A program made the position numbers and the translations under genes. This document shows positions 46,761 to 57,622 of a stretch of 64,000 nucleotides of DNA, piece after piece (position 1 is the first letter of the stretch; the number at the start of each line of letters is the position of its first letter). Origin of the DNA: Tetmemena sp. SeJ-2015 (lineage: Eukaryota > Ciliophora > Spirotrichea > Sporadotrichida > Oxytrichidae); NCBI GenBank assembly GCA_027382625.1, contig JAJKFJ010021527.1:1-64000 (forward strand), written 5' to 3'. A model generated the notes under the pieces. That model did no database searches. It had not been told where the DNA came from and was given only the letters and a program-made list of their open reading frames with translations.

Positions 46761-47536
46761 TCACTATATTAATTTGCAGTATAGAATAATTTTATTGCGT
46801 AATTTATTAAGTCTTTGATTATATATTTTCAGTAGTAAAGGGTGTAAAAATGATAAAATTGGGGGAAAATGGTTCTTGATTTCTATATCTTGTTTGGATA
46901 TTTTCATTAAACTACTTAAGTATTTTGAATTGGCTTATTATTGATATTTGAGAGCGAGATTGTTTTTTATTTAGACTATATCTTCGAATTTAAGTTGGGG
47001 CTTAAAGTGCTTTTTTAACTTGACCTTTGGAGTAATATCATCTATTCCATAGTGCTCTAGCTCTTACTCAATTAGCACTAATTCATCATCTGGCCTTGAA
47101 GTTATTCTCTTTATTTCAGAAGATTAGTTTATTAAAAAAGATTGGTAAATATATTTAAAATGAAATGAGAGTTTTAAAAACCAATCTTGCAGGAATCTAA
47201 TTCATTCGATGAACTATCAGCAATTAATGCATTTTCTGTTTGATGATCTTAGAATTATTTGTCTTGACTGAGATCCTTAATGTAACTTTTGTCCTCACTT
47301 TTAAGAGAAAGCTGGCTGACTGTAAAATTTAAATCAGGCGTAGGGTTCTTATCTAAATCATCTAAATTTTGAGAATGCCCTTACTAATCCTCTATTTTTA
47401 TGAAATAGGTTTCTGCGTTGCTACTATTTTTAGCTATTTCTAGATTGATGTAACGTAGTAGATCAGACTATTTAATTAAATAAACTCATAAATTTAAATA
47501 TTGCTGGGATGATTGATAGATATGATTTGGGCTCAT
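46761..47536 (-). CDS. unknown protein
   Basis: Probable start ATG 47536 (MSPNHIYQSSQQYLN), stop TGA 46761. Coding blocks: LLRYINLEIAKNSSNAETYF, NPTPDLNFTVSQLSLKSEDK, RPDDELVLIEQELEHYGIDD and KHFKPQLKFEDIVQIKNNLA. Frame changes near 47.48 and 47.13 kb indicate IESs. The last part (after QANSKYLSSLMKISK) is AT-rich and may be untranslated. No family recognised. Confidence 0.5.
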
Positions 47537-47717
47537 TTGAATCTTGTTAATATATTTTAAGCGTCCATTTCTCAAGCAGCAGATTATTTTCCAAAAGCAA
47601 TATTATCTAGTGCTTGTCTTGAGCGAGTTCGTTTGTTTCTATTGGAGAACAATTTATCCAGATAAATGGTCTTTGTGAGTAAATAGATTTTAATTGGTTG
47701 TTAAGGTATTTTAAGAC

Positions 47718-48535
47718 TCACTTTAAATTAAAATTAATAAGTTAGTGTTGACCAATTAAATAAACAACTTTGTGTTGGCTTTATCTTTTGGCAACTCCCA
47801 TCTTCATAATTATGTTCAAAGGTATCAAACTTACTGCATTCTGAAGAATATCTCTATTTACTTCCTTTTTAGTAAGAGGACTTAGGAATTCCATTACTTT
47901 ATCTGGAGCAAAAATCTTCTTCTTTAGGCTTGCATGTTTAAAATATGCAAAGCCTCTTGCTCTTGTTCTCCCCACTCTATTTTCATAGTCACTCTTGGCT
48001 CTACTCCCTATCTCTACATAATTACAAACATATAATATGCATGTTGTTTTACTTGGACGACACAAATATATCATTACTTCCAAGCAGGAGTAACCTAAGT
48101 TTGTTTCATTATCCTCTTAGTCTTCACTTACTCTGCTCCCACAGTATCTTCTAATCATTAACATCTATTGACATTAGAGAATACAAAAATCAGCATCATA
48201 TTCAAAAGCCAGATTATACTAGGGATCCCTATCATTCAATCCATCATTAAATATTTCCACTCCTTTTTTTTAAAAATACAAATTAGCAGTACAATTATAA
48301 GTGCACCAGTATAGAGTTCTGAGAATTATCTATTCATGTAACCTGCACAATAAATATTCTCCTAAATGAATTCATTCACACTGGGCAAGATCTGAAGCAC
48401 AGCTAGTATCTATGCAGCAAGTAGAGCTGCAATCAAGGCCTCAGCTACTGCAACTTGCTGCGTTACCTGCACCAGACTTTTTCTTTTTGCCCCTCCCCTC
48501 TGTAAGCAAGCAATTTGCAATTATCCATATCGTGA
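47718..48535 (-). pseudogene. Cys-rich membrane-protein family, copy 1, probably degenerate
   Basis: Family marks: RGKKKKSGAGNAASC, GLDCSSTCCIDTSCASDLAQ, then (after the IES at 48346) CAGYMNRQFSELYTGALIIV and GIPSIIWLLNMMLIFV. The tail has NLGYSCLEVMIYLCR and a basic stretch, ending at TGA 47718. An in-frame TGA sits between the Ser and Gly of SCSS-GLDC, where other copies have Lys or Leu. I did not find the second Cys motif (CxCIxFCCxDSN) seen in other copies. Either it is a decaying copy or the TGA is a sequence error. The start was not located. Confidence 0.6.
48346..48376 (-). other. IES, 31 bp, pointer TGTG
   Basis: CACA on the plus strand at 48346-48349 and 48377-48380. Excision joins SDLAQC to AGYMNRQF, giving the family's conserved D-x-A-x-CAGYxNR and removing an in-frame TGA. 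Confidence 0.85.
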
Positions 48536-49266
48536 ATTAAAGAAATTTCGCTTAAAGTCTGCAATTCCTAATTTGATGTAAGAAACTTGATACTGCTTTT
48601 TATGGATTGCTCAGTTATTTCATGGTGAGATTTTAAAACTTTTATTTTTATGATGGATTCGTAACATAAATATAGCTGATTCTTTATCAAATCGAATAAA
48701 TTAAATATTCACTTGGTCGATATCCAGTAACTGTCGTTGTGCTGAATGAAAGTAATCTTGATAAGTTAAATTAAATAAAACTTAGTTTTGCTAAAAAGTA
48801 TATTGTCTATCTATTATATTCGCACACTCATCTTAAAAGCTAAAAGTATAAATTTGTTTTTTATCGATAGATTAGTTATTGCAATTATAAAGATAAGAGA
48901 AAATCTGTTAAAATTTGATAAATTTATTCTTAAATTTTGGATAAATTGACACTTATAATAAACCTCTTCTATAAAATAGTATCAGTATTAAATTTCATTT
49001 TCACAATTTTCTAATTAACAAGATAGCAACTCTTTCATATTGGTTTTAGGATATCCTAAAAGGGTTAGAAATAGTGAAAGAATATAATAATCTGATAAAT
49101 TACAGCTTTAAAGATTTTAGAAATGCTTAACATATGGCTTTGGTATATTGCAGATACTTAAGAAATTTAAAAAGTGCAGTGTTACTTTTGCGTCTAGCTA
49201 TTAGATGTTATATATTTCTACACCACTTTATTATATCTAATGAAAGGAGTAGTCATCTCTTCATAA
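48536..49266. other. AT-rich spacer between family copies 1 and 2
   Basis: No coding frame supported. It should carry the 5' flank of copy 1. Confidence 0.5.
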
Positions 49267-50501
49267 TCATTTTTTGGTGACGTGGGTATCGTTTTAAAAT
49301 ACCTCCTCTTCATCTTCGTTGCCACTCATTTTCTCAGCTTGCATTTCCATTTTCAGTATGACTTGCGAACTGTTCTTGCTATTCTTGGCTGTGTTACTAT
49401 CCACCAATTTTATCATATTTTATGAAATTTCACAATATTTGATAATTTAGCAGGAATAAATCCTGTGGACATAATTGCGCCATCTTTATCCTTGGAAGGG
49501 TTGGAACCAGGCCTGCTCTTGTCAAAGTCAATATCCTCTTCACTCCTATTCAAAAAAGTGCTTCTCATCCTTCTACTCCTTTCTCATCCTCTTCGTTATT
49601 TTAATCAACACTGAACTATGAATTCTTTAAGCAAAGTTTACTCTCACAATAATATTCAAACATAATTAAAGTCTTTGATTAATATTTGAGTCAGCGCAGC
49701 AGAAAATTATGCAAATGCATCTCACGCACTTGTTATGGTATTTTTTGTGTTCCCTTCTGCCTCCACCACCAATTATAATTTGATCCTCTCGAACTATTCT
49801 TAAAAGCGAGTGTCGTCCCTTGAACTTGACCCACTTCTCTTCTTTGGCTCTCCTGCTTCTGTTTATTAGGCATGAAGAACTTAAAATTAAAACAAAGTTA
49901 TCTTTAAGTTTTAATTTGACTTTTGAAGTTCTTTTGTGAGTGTTTATCTACTTCTTCGTCGCTGTCGCTTTCACTGTCTTCTCCATGCTGCTTTTTCTTT
50001 TCTTTGGAGCATAAACAGCAGAGGAACTTCTGCCCCATCTCACAAATTGTGTAGCCTCCCACCTTCATGTCAGTTTCATCATCATCGCGTTGGCAGAATC
50101 TGTACATCAAGCAGCAGTTTAGGAACGATACAATCCATTATAAATAGTAATATTGCACATTTTATGATATGACTGCTGGGATTCCGATAACGAGAGCGAT
50201 AATTGTGAGGATCCCTTTTAAAGTATAATTCATTAAAGTCCTCTGTTAATGTAACCTGCGCAGTCTGCCAAGTCAGTCGCAAAATTCTAATTAATTTATT
50301 TTTTTAAAATGATAAAATTTTTTATTCTGTGTCGAGGCAGAAGGTTGCGCTGCAGTCCATAGTGCAGGTAGCTCCAGTTCCAGTTCTCTTCTTCTTTCCT
50401 CTTCCGTAAACCAGCATCACCATAACTGCCAAAAGCAGGAATATTTTGAGAAATTTGGCAGTCCAAAAATTAGAAAGACCAACTTATTACATTTGAAGCA
50501 T
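49267..50501 (-). CDS. Cys-rich membrane-protein family, copy 2
   Basis: Start ATG 50501; a hydrophobic leader (LKIFLLLAVMVMLVYG) reads as a signal peptide, followed by the basic patch GRGKKKRTGTG, then MDCSATFCLDT and, after an insert near 50.29-50.33 kb, ATDLADCAGYINR. A membrane segment (GILTIIALVIGIPAV) and LMYRFCQRDDDETDMKVGGY, TICEMGQKFLCCLC follow, then an acidic Ser-rich linker. After another gap comes the second Cys motif, KCVRCICIIFCCADSN (near 49.7 kb), and a tail ending at TGA 49267. Two one-base frame slips near 50.2 kb lie in homopolymers. Predicted topology: short Cys-rich outside, single membrane pass, acidic/Cys-rich inside. Confidence 0.65.
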
Positions 50502-50899
50502 TTTATTATCTAAATTATTATTACCTAAACATAAAAAAAATTTTTAAATTTTTTATTTAAATTTTAAAATTTTTTAACTTTTTAATTTTTTCTTTAGGAT
50601 ATTATTTGCAGAGGGATAAATATTATTTCGAATTAATGAGGAACTTAATAATCTCTTAAAATATTAAGAAAGCAAGACCCTTAAAGATAATTAGAAACAA
50701 ATTTTAGCTTAAATTGAATTGCTAACATTATGATAATAAATAACTTTAAAATTTAGAATTTCACTCAGTCATATTTAAACATTGGTTCTCCAATCTTGCA
50801 ATAGTATTTTAACTTGTAAATTTTGAAAAGTTTGATAACTTTTGTCCTTTTTAGATCATCAAACATTTGAGAGTTCTTTCTCCACATACTCATGCTCAT
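50502..50899. other. AT-rich spacer
   Basis: Nothing recognisable; very AT-rich around 50.52-50.6 kb. Confidence 0.45.
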
Positions 50900-51830
50900 C
50901 CTCTATAGGGGATGGATTCCTAGATGATAAGATGGAATTAAATAAGCAAGCAATGTAAAGAAAGTATTTAATTTTTGCCTTCTTCACAGTCCAAATTATC
51001 TTACTAGCCTCTTACTAATTTAGTGTCGCCACTGCTGTTGCTATTTGATCGCTACTAGTGCTTATTGAATTTATCATTGGCATCTGCTCCTCCTTCAGTT
51101 GAGTTTATTTGCCGTTTTGGGGAGAAGTCAATTCCTTCCTCATTTTTTTTGAGTTTGATAAAGTACTTTTCCTCCTTTTGGCGCATCTTCTCTTTATTAT
51201 TTTAGAAACATAGTCAAAAATATATTTTCAACAGTTATAAATAGAGAGGATAAGATAGGTACTGGTGGGTGTATCAACATCATCTGAAGCCATTTAGCTT
51301 TAAAAATATATATTGCTCTGATCAAGGCCTTCTATATTTGAGTCCAAACAGCAAAAAACAATGCACAGACACTTAGTGCAATTGTTCCTCTGCTTTCCTT
51401 TCCCTTAATTCTTGGTTTGCACATTTCTGCTTTTGTTCTTGCCATTTGCAATCAAACCCTGATCATAAATATAAACTGCATTTAAATTAGCTCATCTTTT
51501 GGATCTTCAGTAGTATAAAGCTATCTCTGTGAATTCAAATAATTGCCTCTCTGTGTCTCGTGGCCCTGCGTTGCAATGCTCTCTTCTGGTTCTATTCTCG
51601 AGGATTTCTTGCCATGTTTGTGCGTCTAATCATGTTCAGCACCCTCCTCCTCATCTTCTCCCTCTTCCTTTAACTTCTTTAAAGGAGATAATCTATTAAT
51701 TTTAATATAAAGTTGCTTCTGCTTTTATTTTTGACAGCAGGAGAACATTCTAACAATCATCTCAAAGCAGGTTTAGCCCCCATACTCCACACCATCCTCC
51801 TCATCCACTTGCTTACAGAATCTGTGCATG
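50900..51830 (-). pseudogene. Cys-rich membrane-protein family, copy 3, lacking the N-terminal module
   Basis: Only the intracellular half is seen: MHRFCKQVDEEDGVEYGGQT, CFEMIVRMFSCCQK, a long acidic linker (KLKEEGEDEEEGAEHDQTHK) and the second Cys motif NNCTKCLCIVFCCLDSN near 51.35 kb, then a Ser/Gln-rich tail. The signal peptide, DCSATCC module and membrane segment found in other copies are absent upstream on either strand to 52.16 kb. So it is truncated, or its first coding segments lie elsewhere (a scrambled gene). Limits are approximate. Confidence 0.5.
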
Positions 51831-52164
51831 AATCAAATAAGTCAAATGAAACTAACTCTCATAATTTAAGGTGTGTAATGGTAAAATTATAATAAGCAAC
51901 TTGATATTTTATTGATTGAATAGTTTTATAGTGGCGATTAATTTTATCTCATATTTATTATATTGTACTGTTGCCACGCAGAGTGAAAACTACCGTTAGC
52001 GGAAGTTCAAACAACATCAAAATATTATAAATATTTCATTTATTAAACATGGTTTCAAAGATAAGGTTAGGTTATTGTAACAATGGAAGTATTTTTGGGT
52101 CAATTAATATCTTACTCAGGCTTCTAAGTCTATCTATTATCGTCTTGTAAAAATAAATATACTG
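51831..52164. other. AT-rich spacer where the N-terminal module of copy 3 would be expected
   Basis: I looked on both strands for the GLDCSATCC module and did not find it. No other gene seen. Confidence 0.45.
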
Positions 52165-53247
52165 TCATTCATTATGAACTGCTATAATTTGTATTAAAAT
52201 GCCTTCACTAGAGGATTTAGTATTTCTTTTCTTATATTTATCTGTATCCTTTTCATCTTGGTCATCTTCGCTTCCGAAACCGCAGTCCACAGGCTTCCCT
52301 TTGTCCAATAAATTATCCGAGAAGCCTATCTTGAAGTCAGAACTGCTGTCTTTGTCCTTCAATTTTAATACCTCCAGCCCCAAATCCTCTTCATGAGAAC
52401 AAGTCTCTTTATATTTAGGCTAGTCCTCATTGATAATCTATATTAAATTAATCATTGATGTTAGAATCAAGGCAACAAAAGACTATGCAGAGACATTTCA
52501 TGCACCCTCTGTATTCCTTGGCCTCAAATAAATGAAAGATATCAAAAATTAGTGGAGTCTCACTTTGTGGTTGCTTATCTTTCTCTAACTGACTCGCACT
52601 CTACAAACCATTTAAAAGGGGATAATTAAAGTGAGCATTTTTAGAGCTACTTGACTTGCTTTCGCTTGCTCTCCTTCCCTTGGAAGAAGCAACATAGCTC
52701 TGGGACATCTAGTTTGTAGCTCTATGCTCTTCCTCGTCTACATCTATACTTATGTTCAGTCGCTTAGAGGGATATTCATCGTCCTCCAGGTTTCTTCCTC
52801 TAAAGAGAGAGCAGGTAAAGCAGCACTTGAACGCAAAGTAAGCCATATGGCACAGCGAATACCCACCATATTTTTATCCATCGTTTTCATCTGTCTTCAT
52901 GCAGAACTTGTGCATCATCAGAAAGTTCACAAAACATACCATCACTGGTATTCCGACCATCATAAAACATATATCATACCAACTACCAGACCAAAGCCAG
53001 TATAAATTTCATGAAAGTCTCTGTTCACATAGCCTGCGCACTCTGCTATATCACCAGCACAAATTGTATCCAGGCAACAAGTTGCACTGCAGTCTAATCC
53101 TTTACTTGAACAACTAGCTGAGTTGGCACTACTATTTTTCTTCTTTTTGCCTCTTCCAAGCACGTCTTCTATCAGCAGAGCTGCAAAGAGTAAAGCAAGT
53201 CCCCACCTCAGAATAAGTCTTTATGTATAAATTGATTTGATCTGCAT
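52165..53247 (-). CDS. Cys-rich membrane-protein family, copy 4
   Basis: Start ATG 53247 (MQIKSIYTQRLILRWGLAL), a signal peptide with core WGLALLFAALLI, then LGRGKKKKNSSANSASC, SKGLDCSATCCLDTICAGD, IAECAGYVNRDFHEIYTGFG and a membrane segment (LVVGMIYVLYMMVGIPVMV-type). Next KFCMKTDENDG, KYGGYSLCHMAYFAFKCCF and an acidic linker. The second Cys motif GCMKCLCIVFCCLDSN is near 52.48 kb, and the tail NLLDKGKPVDCGFGSEDDQD leads to TGA 52165. This is the most complete copy and the best reference for the family. Confidence 0.7.
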
Positions 53248-53517
53248 CTAATGATTTTGATAAGCTTTCTCAGAAATATTAATTAATTATTTCAGAATTA
53301 GTTTTTACTCTCATGGATTAAATTAAGTGAAAATTTTAGAGCTCAAATAATCAATATTCACATATTAGTTTTATATTTGAAATGACTATATTGTTTTTAC
53401 TTAGTTCTTATAGCTGAGCATAGTTTGCTACTTTATTTACAAAAGGGTTTATGCTTCAATCCAAAATAGATCATTGAGTGTCGTCATTAGATATCTTTAA
53501 TTCTGTTATCTTTCATT

Positions 53518-54500
53518 GTTTCTGTTCATTTTATAAATACAAATAAGTGGGAAATTAATTTTCGGTCTGGACTTTGCTGAGTTCTAGTCTTTTCATTCTT
53601 ATAGCTTTTAAGTGAAGTGCAACAGCTCCATTGGCTTCTTGATCATTTTCTTCTTACTACTAGTTTTCATCTTCAAAGTTTGAGTCTTGACAGCAGAAAA
53701 TTATGCACAAGCACTTCCCTATTTTAAGTTTAAAATATAAAATTGAACTTCATGAATCGGCCTTGTTGATGTCTTTTAAACTTTGCATGAGTAAAGCCCT
53801 ATCTTTATTCATGGTGGTTCAGATTATCGTCAGTTTTATGATCAGCCAATGTCTACACCGAATTGTAACTCTGCTTAGTTTCTTTATCGTTGCTGTCTAT
53901 ATGCTTTAGTCGGTGCTGCTAGTCGTATTAAGTGGAGTGCGACTACTGTTACAGTTATTGATAGTTATTAAGGTGATCCTAGCGACCATTCTAGTGCGCA
54001 TTGGGGTTTTAATTGCCAACGAGCATGTCCTCCTCTTCCTCCTCACTTTCCTCATCACCAGTTCTTTTCTTAGGGTGGTTATTACTTGATATGCGAAAGC
54101 AAGTTACTAAATTTAGAAACACCTCGCATATTGTCACTCCTTCTTTATTATCCTCTTCGTTTTCAGGGTCTTCATTCAATATAAATGCATATAATATATA
54201 GCCAATAGAAAGATTAAACACGCATAGATTGGAGCAAAATTTGTGGAAAAGGCAGAAGTTTATTAGGTAAATGGCCATTGGAATGCCCAGTAGCAAAGCA
54301 AGTAATGAGCCGAAGCCTACGTATAAGTCTCTCATCTGCCGGTTAATATACCCTGCGCAGTCAGCGATGTCTAAAGCGCAACTTGTGTCTAGACAGCAGG
54401 TGGCACTACAATCCAAACCCAACTTACTGCAGCTTGCAGCGTTCCCTGCACCTGACTTCTTCTTTTTCCCACGTCCTTCGCATTCCAACACTAAAATTTA
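53518..54500 (-). CDS. Cys-rich membrane-protein family, copy 5
   Basis: ECEGRGKKKKSGAGNAASC, SKLGLDCSATCCLDTSCALD, IADCAGYINRQMRDLYVGFG, the membrane segment SLLALLLGIPMAIYLINFCL, then EDNKEGVTICEVFLNLVTC and an acidic linker (DEESEEEEEDMLVGN). After a gap the second Cys motif KCLCIIFCCQDSN appears near 53.7 kb; the tail ends at TGA 53518. There is no ATG directly before the first Cys module: the frame is open upstream into copy 6, or an intron ending AATTTTAG supplies the first exon. Confidence 0.65.
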
Positions 54501-54559
54501 GAAAATCTGTCTTAAACATTAATTTTAATTGCGAGCAGATAAAGAACCCAAATTTTGAG

Positions 54560-55024
54560 CCTTAAATAATTATTGCTCTTGTAGGGAATCATTATAATTG
54601 TTAATAAATTTCTGCATTCTACAAAGAGCTGATTCACAAATTATTTCAAATACCTCTTTAACATTATAATCACTGATTCTTCTTTTCAAACTGTTTTTAA
54701 GGAGCATGAAGCAGTAGTTTATGAAGCCTATGATTGCAGGGATCCCAATCTATTTACTTATTTTATGATATTTAAGAAATCACTAGAGCAAGGATAATGA
54801 GAATTCCTGAGTAGAGTTCACTAAATTTCCGATTAATATAGCCAGCACAGTCAGCCATATCTGCTGCGCACGTTGTGTCAATACAGCAAGTAGCACTGCA
54901 GTCTAATCCATTTAAAAATGATTCTATTTTATAATCCAAATTTACTGCAACTAGCAGCATTTCCAGCCCCTGATTTCTTCTTTTTGCCACGGGCGCTTGT
55001 TTATTCCAGGAGATAGCAGACCAT
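54560..55024 (-). CDS. Cys-rich membrane-protein family, copy 6
   Basis: ATG 55024 is preceded by an open hydrophobic stretch (LISTLIMVCYLLEQ), a likely signal region. Then ARGKKKKSGAGNAASCSKFG, IES at 54904, LDCSATCCIDTTCAADMADC, AGYINRKFSELYSG and the membrane segment ILIILALVI...IGIPAIIGF. The part after the membrane (LKRRISDYNVKEVFEIICES) is short and the second Cys motif is missing. The frame stays open into copy 5, so it may be the first half of a two-module protein. Confidence 0.6.
54904..54931 (-). other. IES, 28 bp, pointer TGGATTA
   Basis: TAATCCA on the plus strand at 54904-54910 and 54932-54938. Excision joins ASCSKFG to LDCSATCC, exactly as in uninterrupted family copies. Confidence 0.92.
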
Positions 55025-55717
55025 TATTAGGGTGGAGATTAGTCATGAGAAATTACATTTGATTAAAGTTAAATAATTTATACTCCTATTTCGTCATGGG
55101 TTTATGAATGTTTTATTAGCTTTTGAGGGAACGGGAAGTCGGCTTGAGTTATTGAAATTTACTTGCTTCAGAGACAATGAAGAGGAGGATATCAAGTTAA
55201 TTTTCATTATTATTCCATAATTTAGGTTAAAAGTTGAAACAATCTATTTTTAACAAATAGGATGTGTCTATTAACTCTTACAATTTCTTGAATAAAATTT
55301 CCTTTTAGAATTTAAAGATGCTGATATAATTGAGCTATACAATAGCAATTTTCAAAGAGGAAACTCACATTTTAATGATAAAAATTGATAAATCAAGCTA
55401 TATATTACAATATTGAATTATTAGAATTGAGTATTGTCTGCATTTGGAGCTACAAAATTAAGAGTAATTCATTAAAAATGCTAATTCTTTATTCATTTCC
55501 TATAATAGATTGATGCAACTAAATGCAAATTCAGTAAAAGTAAATGCAAACTTTGGTTGAAAATTGTACAACAATTTATTTTATAAATTGTTAATTAAAC
55601 TTATTCTCTTAAACTTCCAAGATGAATTCTCTCCCTGCTTCTTCAAAAAATATTAGCAAATCATTATTTCAATAAAAATTAAGGAAAGATGAAATAGGAG
55701 TAAATTATAAATACAGC
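55025..55717. other. AT-rich spacer
   Basis: No gene seen. It marks the upstream edge of the Cys-rich array. Confidence 0.5.
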
Positions 55718-56764
55718 TCAAAACAGGAATAAATTAGAGAAGGAGCATGATTTAGAGGTGAGAGATCCCAAAATTTGGCCAATTTACTCTGACTTTTGCT
55801 CGCTTTCTGAGCTGCCTTCAATAACTTTCTTAATCTTTTGAAGACTTCCACTATCAATCTTGTCGACCTTGAGATTTCTAAAGCACTGTCCCTATTTCAA
55901 AAGCTTCTATTTCAATTCATCGAAAGTTAAAATGTTTCTAATACTTATTATCAATATATCGGTGATAGCTCCTTCATTTTCAAAAGTCTCGACTGCCATC
56001 AGATATTGATAGGAAAGCTCATCGATGCTCTGCTGTAAGTCCTTCAATTCGCTAGAGCTCATAACCTTTGACACACTCAAGTTAGAACTCTCAATATTAT
56101 TGTAAAGAGCACTCATGATTGAGTCAACCTCGCCTGAGGCTACTCCTACGAATTCTTTGAAAAACTCAAAAGCAACTCTGTCGCTGCTTTTCTTAGTCAG
56201 AGGTGCTTAGATAAAGACCTCAGTCATTAGCATGCCCACTTACTTTCCAAAGTTAAAGTAGTCTGCACTCTGTTCATATTCTATCGCTTTCTTAACTTTG
56301 GCGTAAATGTTCAGGCCATTAAGCAGCAAGTTCTCTCCCATGTTGAAAGCTAAACTAAGTGGATTAGCGAACACAGCTGCCATCTGAGTGATCTTAGCGA
56401 TATCTTATGCTGCATGGAAAGGACATTCTAAGATTGTCTCCTCAATAGATTTTGCAGCATCAGCAAAACCCTCAAGACCTAGCTTCACACCCATGAAAGT
56501 CTGCTTCGCCAGATTGAAAGTAGAAAACTCAATAGAGTCAGTTAGCTTAGACTGAAGTTTGAAGCAAGATTTTAAGCCGCTGAGCTCTTAGTCTACCATG
56601 CCAGATAGAAATCCCTCACCAAACTAGATTGCACTCTCAGCATTTACAGATTAGAGTTGAGTGTGCTGTTCTTCAAATGGTGATAGTGCTATTGCCTCTG
56701 ACGTCAGAAGCATAGTAACTACTGAGATGATAAGACACTTTGTTGCTATTTAATGCTTGAGCAT
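55718..56764 (-). CDS. secreted protein of unknown function
   Basis: Start ATG 56764: MLKHQIATKCLIISVVTMLL then TSEAIA reads as a signal peptide. Mature part: SAIQFGEGFLSGMVDQELSG, TFMGVKLGLEGFADAAKSIE, ECPFHAAQDIAKITQMAAVF, NPLSLAFNMGENLLLNGLN, KQVGMLMTEVFIQAPLTKKS, ending Ser/Glu/Lys-rich. The first TGA is at 55718; TAA near 55790 reads Gln. Two or more Cys could form disulphides. It is one open frame, mostly helical, with no family recognised. Confidence 0.75.
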
Positions 56765-56843
56765 TTTGATATTAATTATAGTAACTCCAACTAATTTGTC
56801 TCTAAATTTTAGCTGGCTAATCTTTATATTTGATTCTTCTTCA

Positions 56844-57372
56844 ATGAACAACGATCTGAGTGATTTGATAAGCTAAATGAGCATGCTGAATATTGACCAG
56901 CGCAACCTCCCAAAAATAATCAATCAGATCGAGGAAATAAGTCCTAACATCGGCCTTCAACGCTGCGATGTGGAGACTATCACTTAGCACCTAGAACAGC
57001 TTGCTATGGCCAACAAAAACAATCAGCAACAACAAGAAGGCAGCAGCAGTACTGATGACCAATCTAATCAGTTAATATAATAGCTTAAAGATATGTGTTG
57101 TTAAATTATCTAATCAGAAAGATGCAGATTCTGGAATGGAGGTTGAAGGAAGTGAGGGAAGATAGAGCGGAGTTTTCGGGTAGATGGAGGCTTACTCAGA
57201 TGACGACCTGGTGTTTGATGAACTCGGAAATATCTATCTTATCAAGGATGTCATTCTAATGCATAAAGGACATTTTTATAAATACACTTTTTATAATGCT
57301 TCTTAGCAACTACAAAAAGTAGCAAGAGATAACGGAGAGCTAAGCACCGACAGATCAATCAATGGCAGATGA
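56844..57372 (+). CDS. short acidic/Gln-rich protein of unknown function
   Basis: Start ATG 56844 (MNNDLSDLISQMSMLNIDQR), with IEEISPNIGLQRCDVETITQ, a Gln/Asn linker, then after the IES at 57088 DADSGMEVEGSEG, DDLVFDELGNIYLIKDVILM and HFYKYTFYNASQQLQ. Stop TGA 57370-57372. About 165 residues. No domain recognised. Divergent from the secreted-protein gene, starting 80 bp away. Confidence 0.65.
57088..57118 (+). other. IES, 31 bp, pointer AAAGAT
   Basis: AAAGAT at 57088-57093 and 57119-57124. Excision joins NQLIQQLKD to ADSGMEVEG and corrects the frame. Confidence 0.85.
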
Positions 57373-57622
57373 ATGATTTCTGCATTGCTAAAAAGGATTA
57401 CTAATTTCCTGTAACAATCCTAGATACTTATATTCCCTCTAAGCTTATTCCTTACCCTTCGGGTTATTAATTCCATAAAAATTAAGCTTTGTTCTGATTA
57501 GGCTCATTGAGCAAGAAACTTTCAGGTTTTATCAGTAAATCAGTTATCTTGCTTTTTTTCTGATCAGTCATCATCTCTTATATTGCCAAATTAAAGTATT
57601 CTCAAGTAGAAAATAATAAAAA

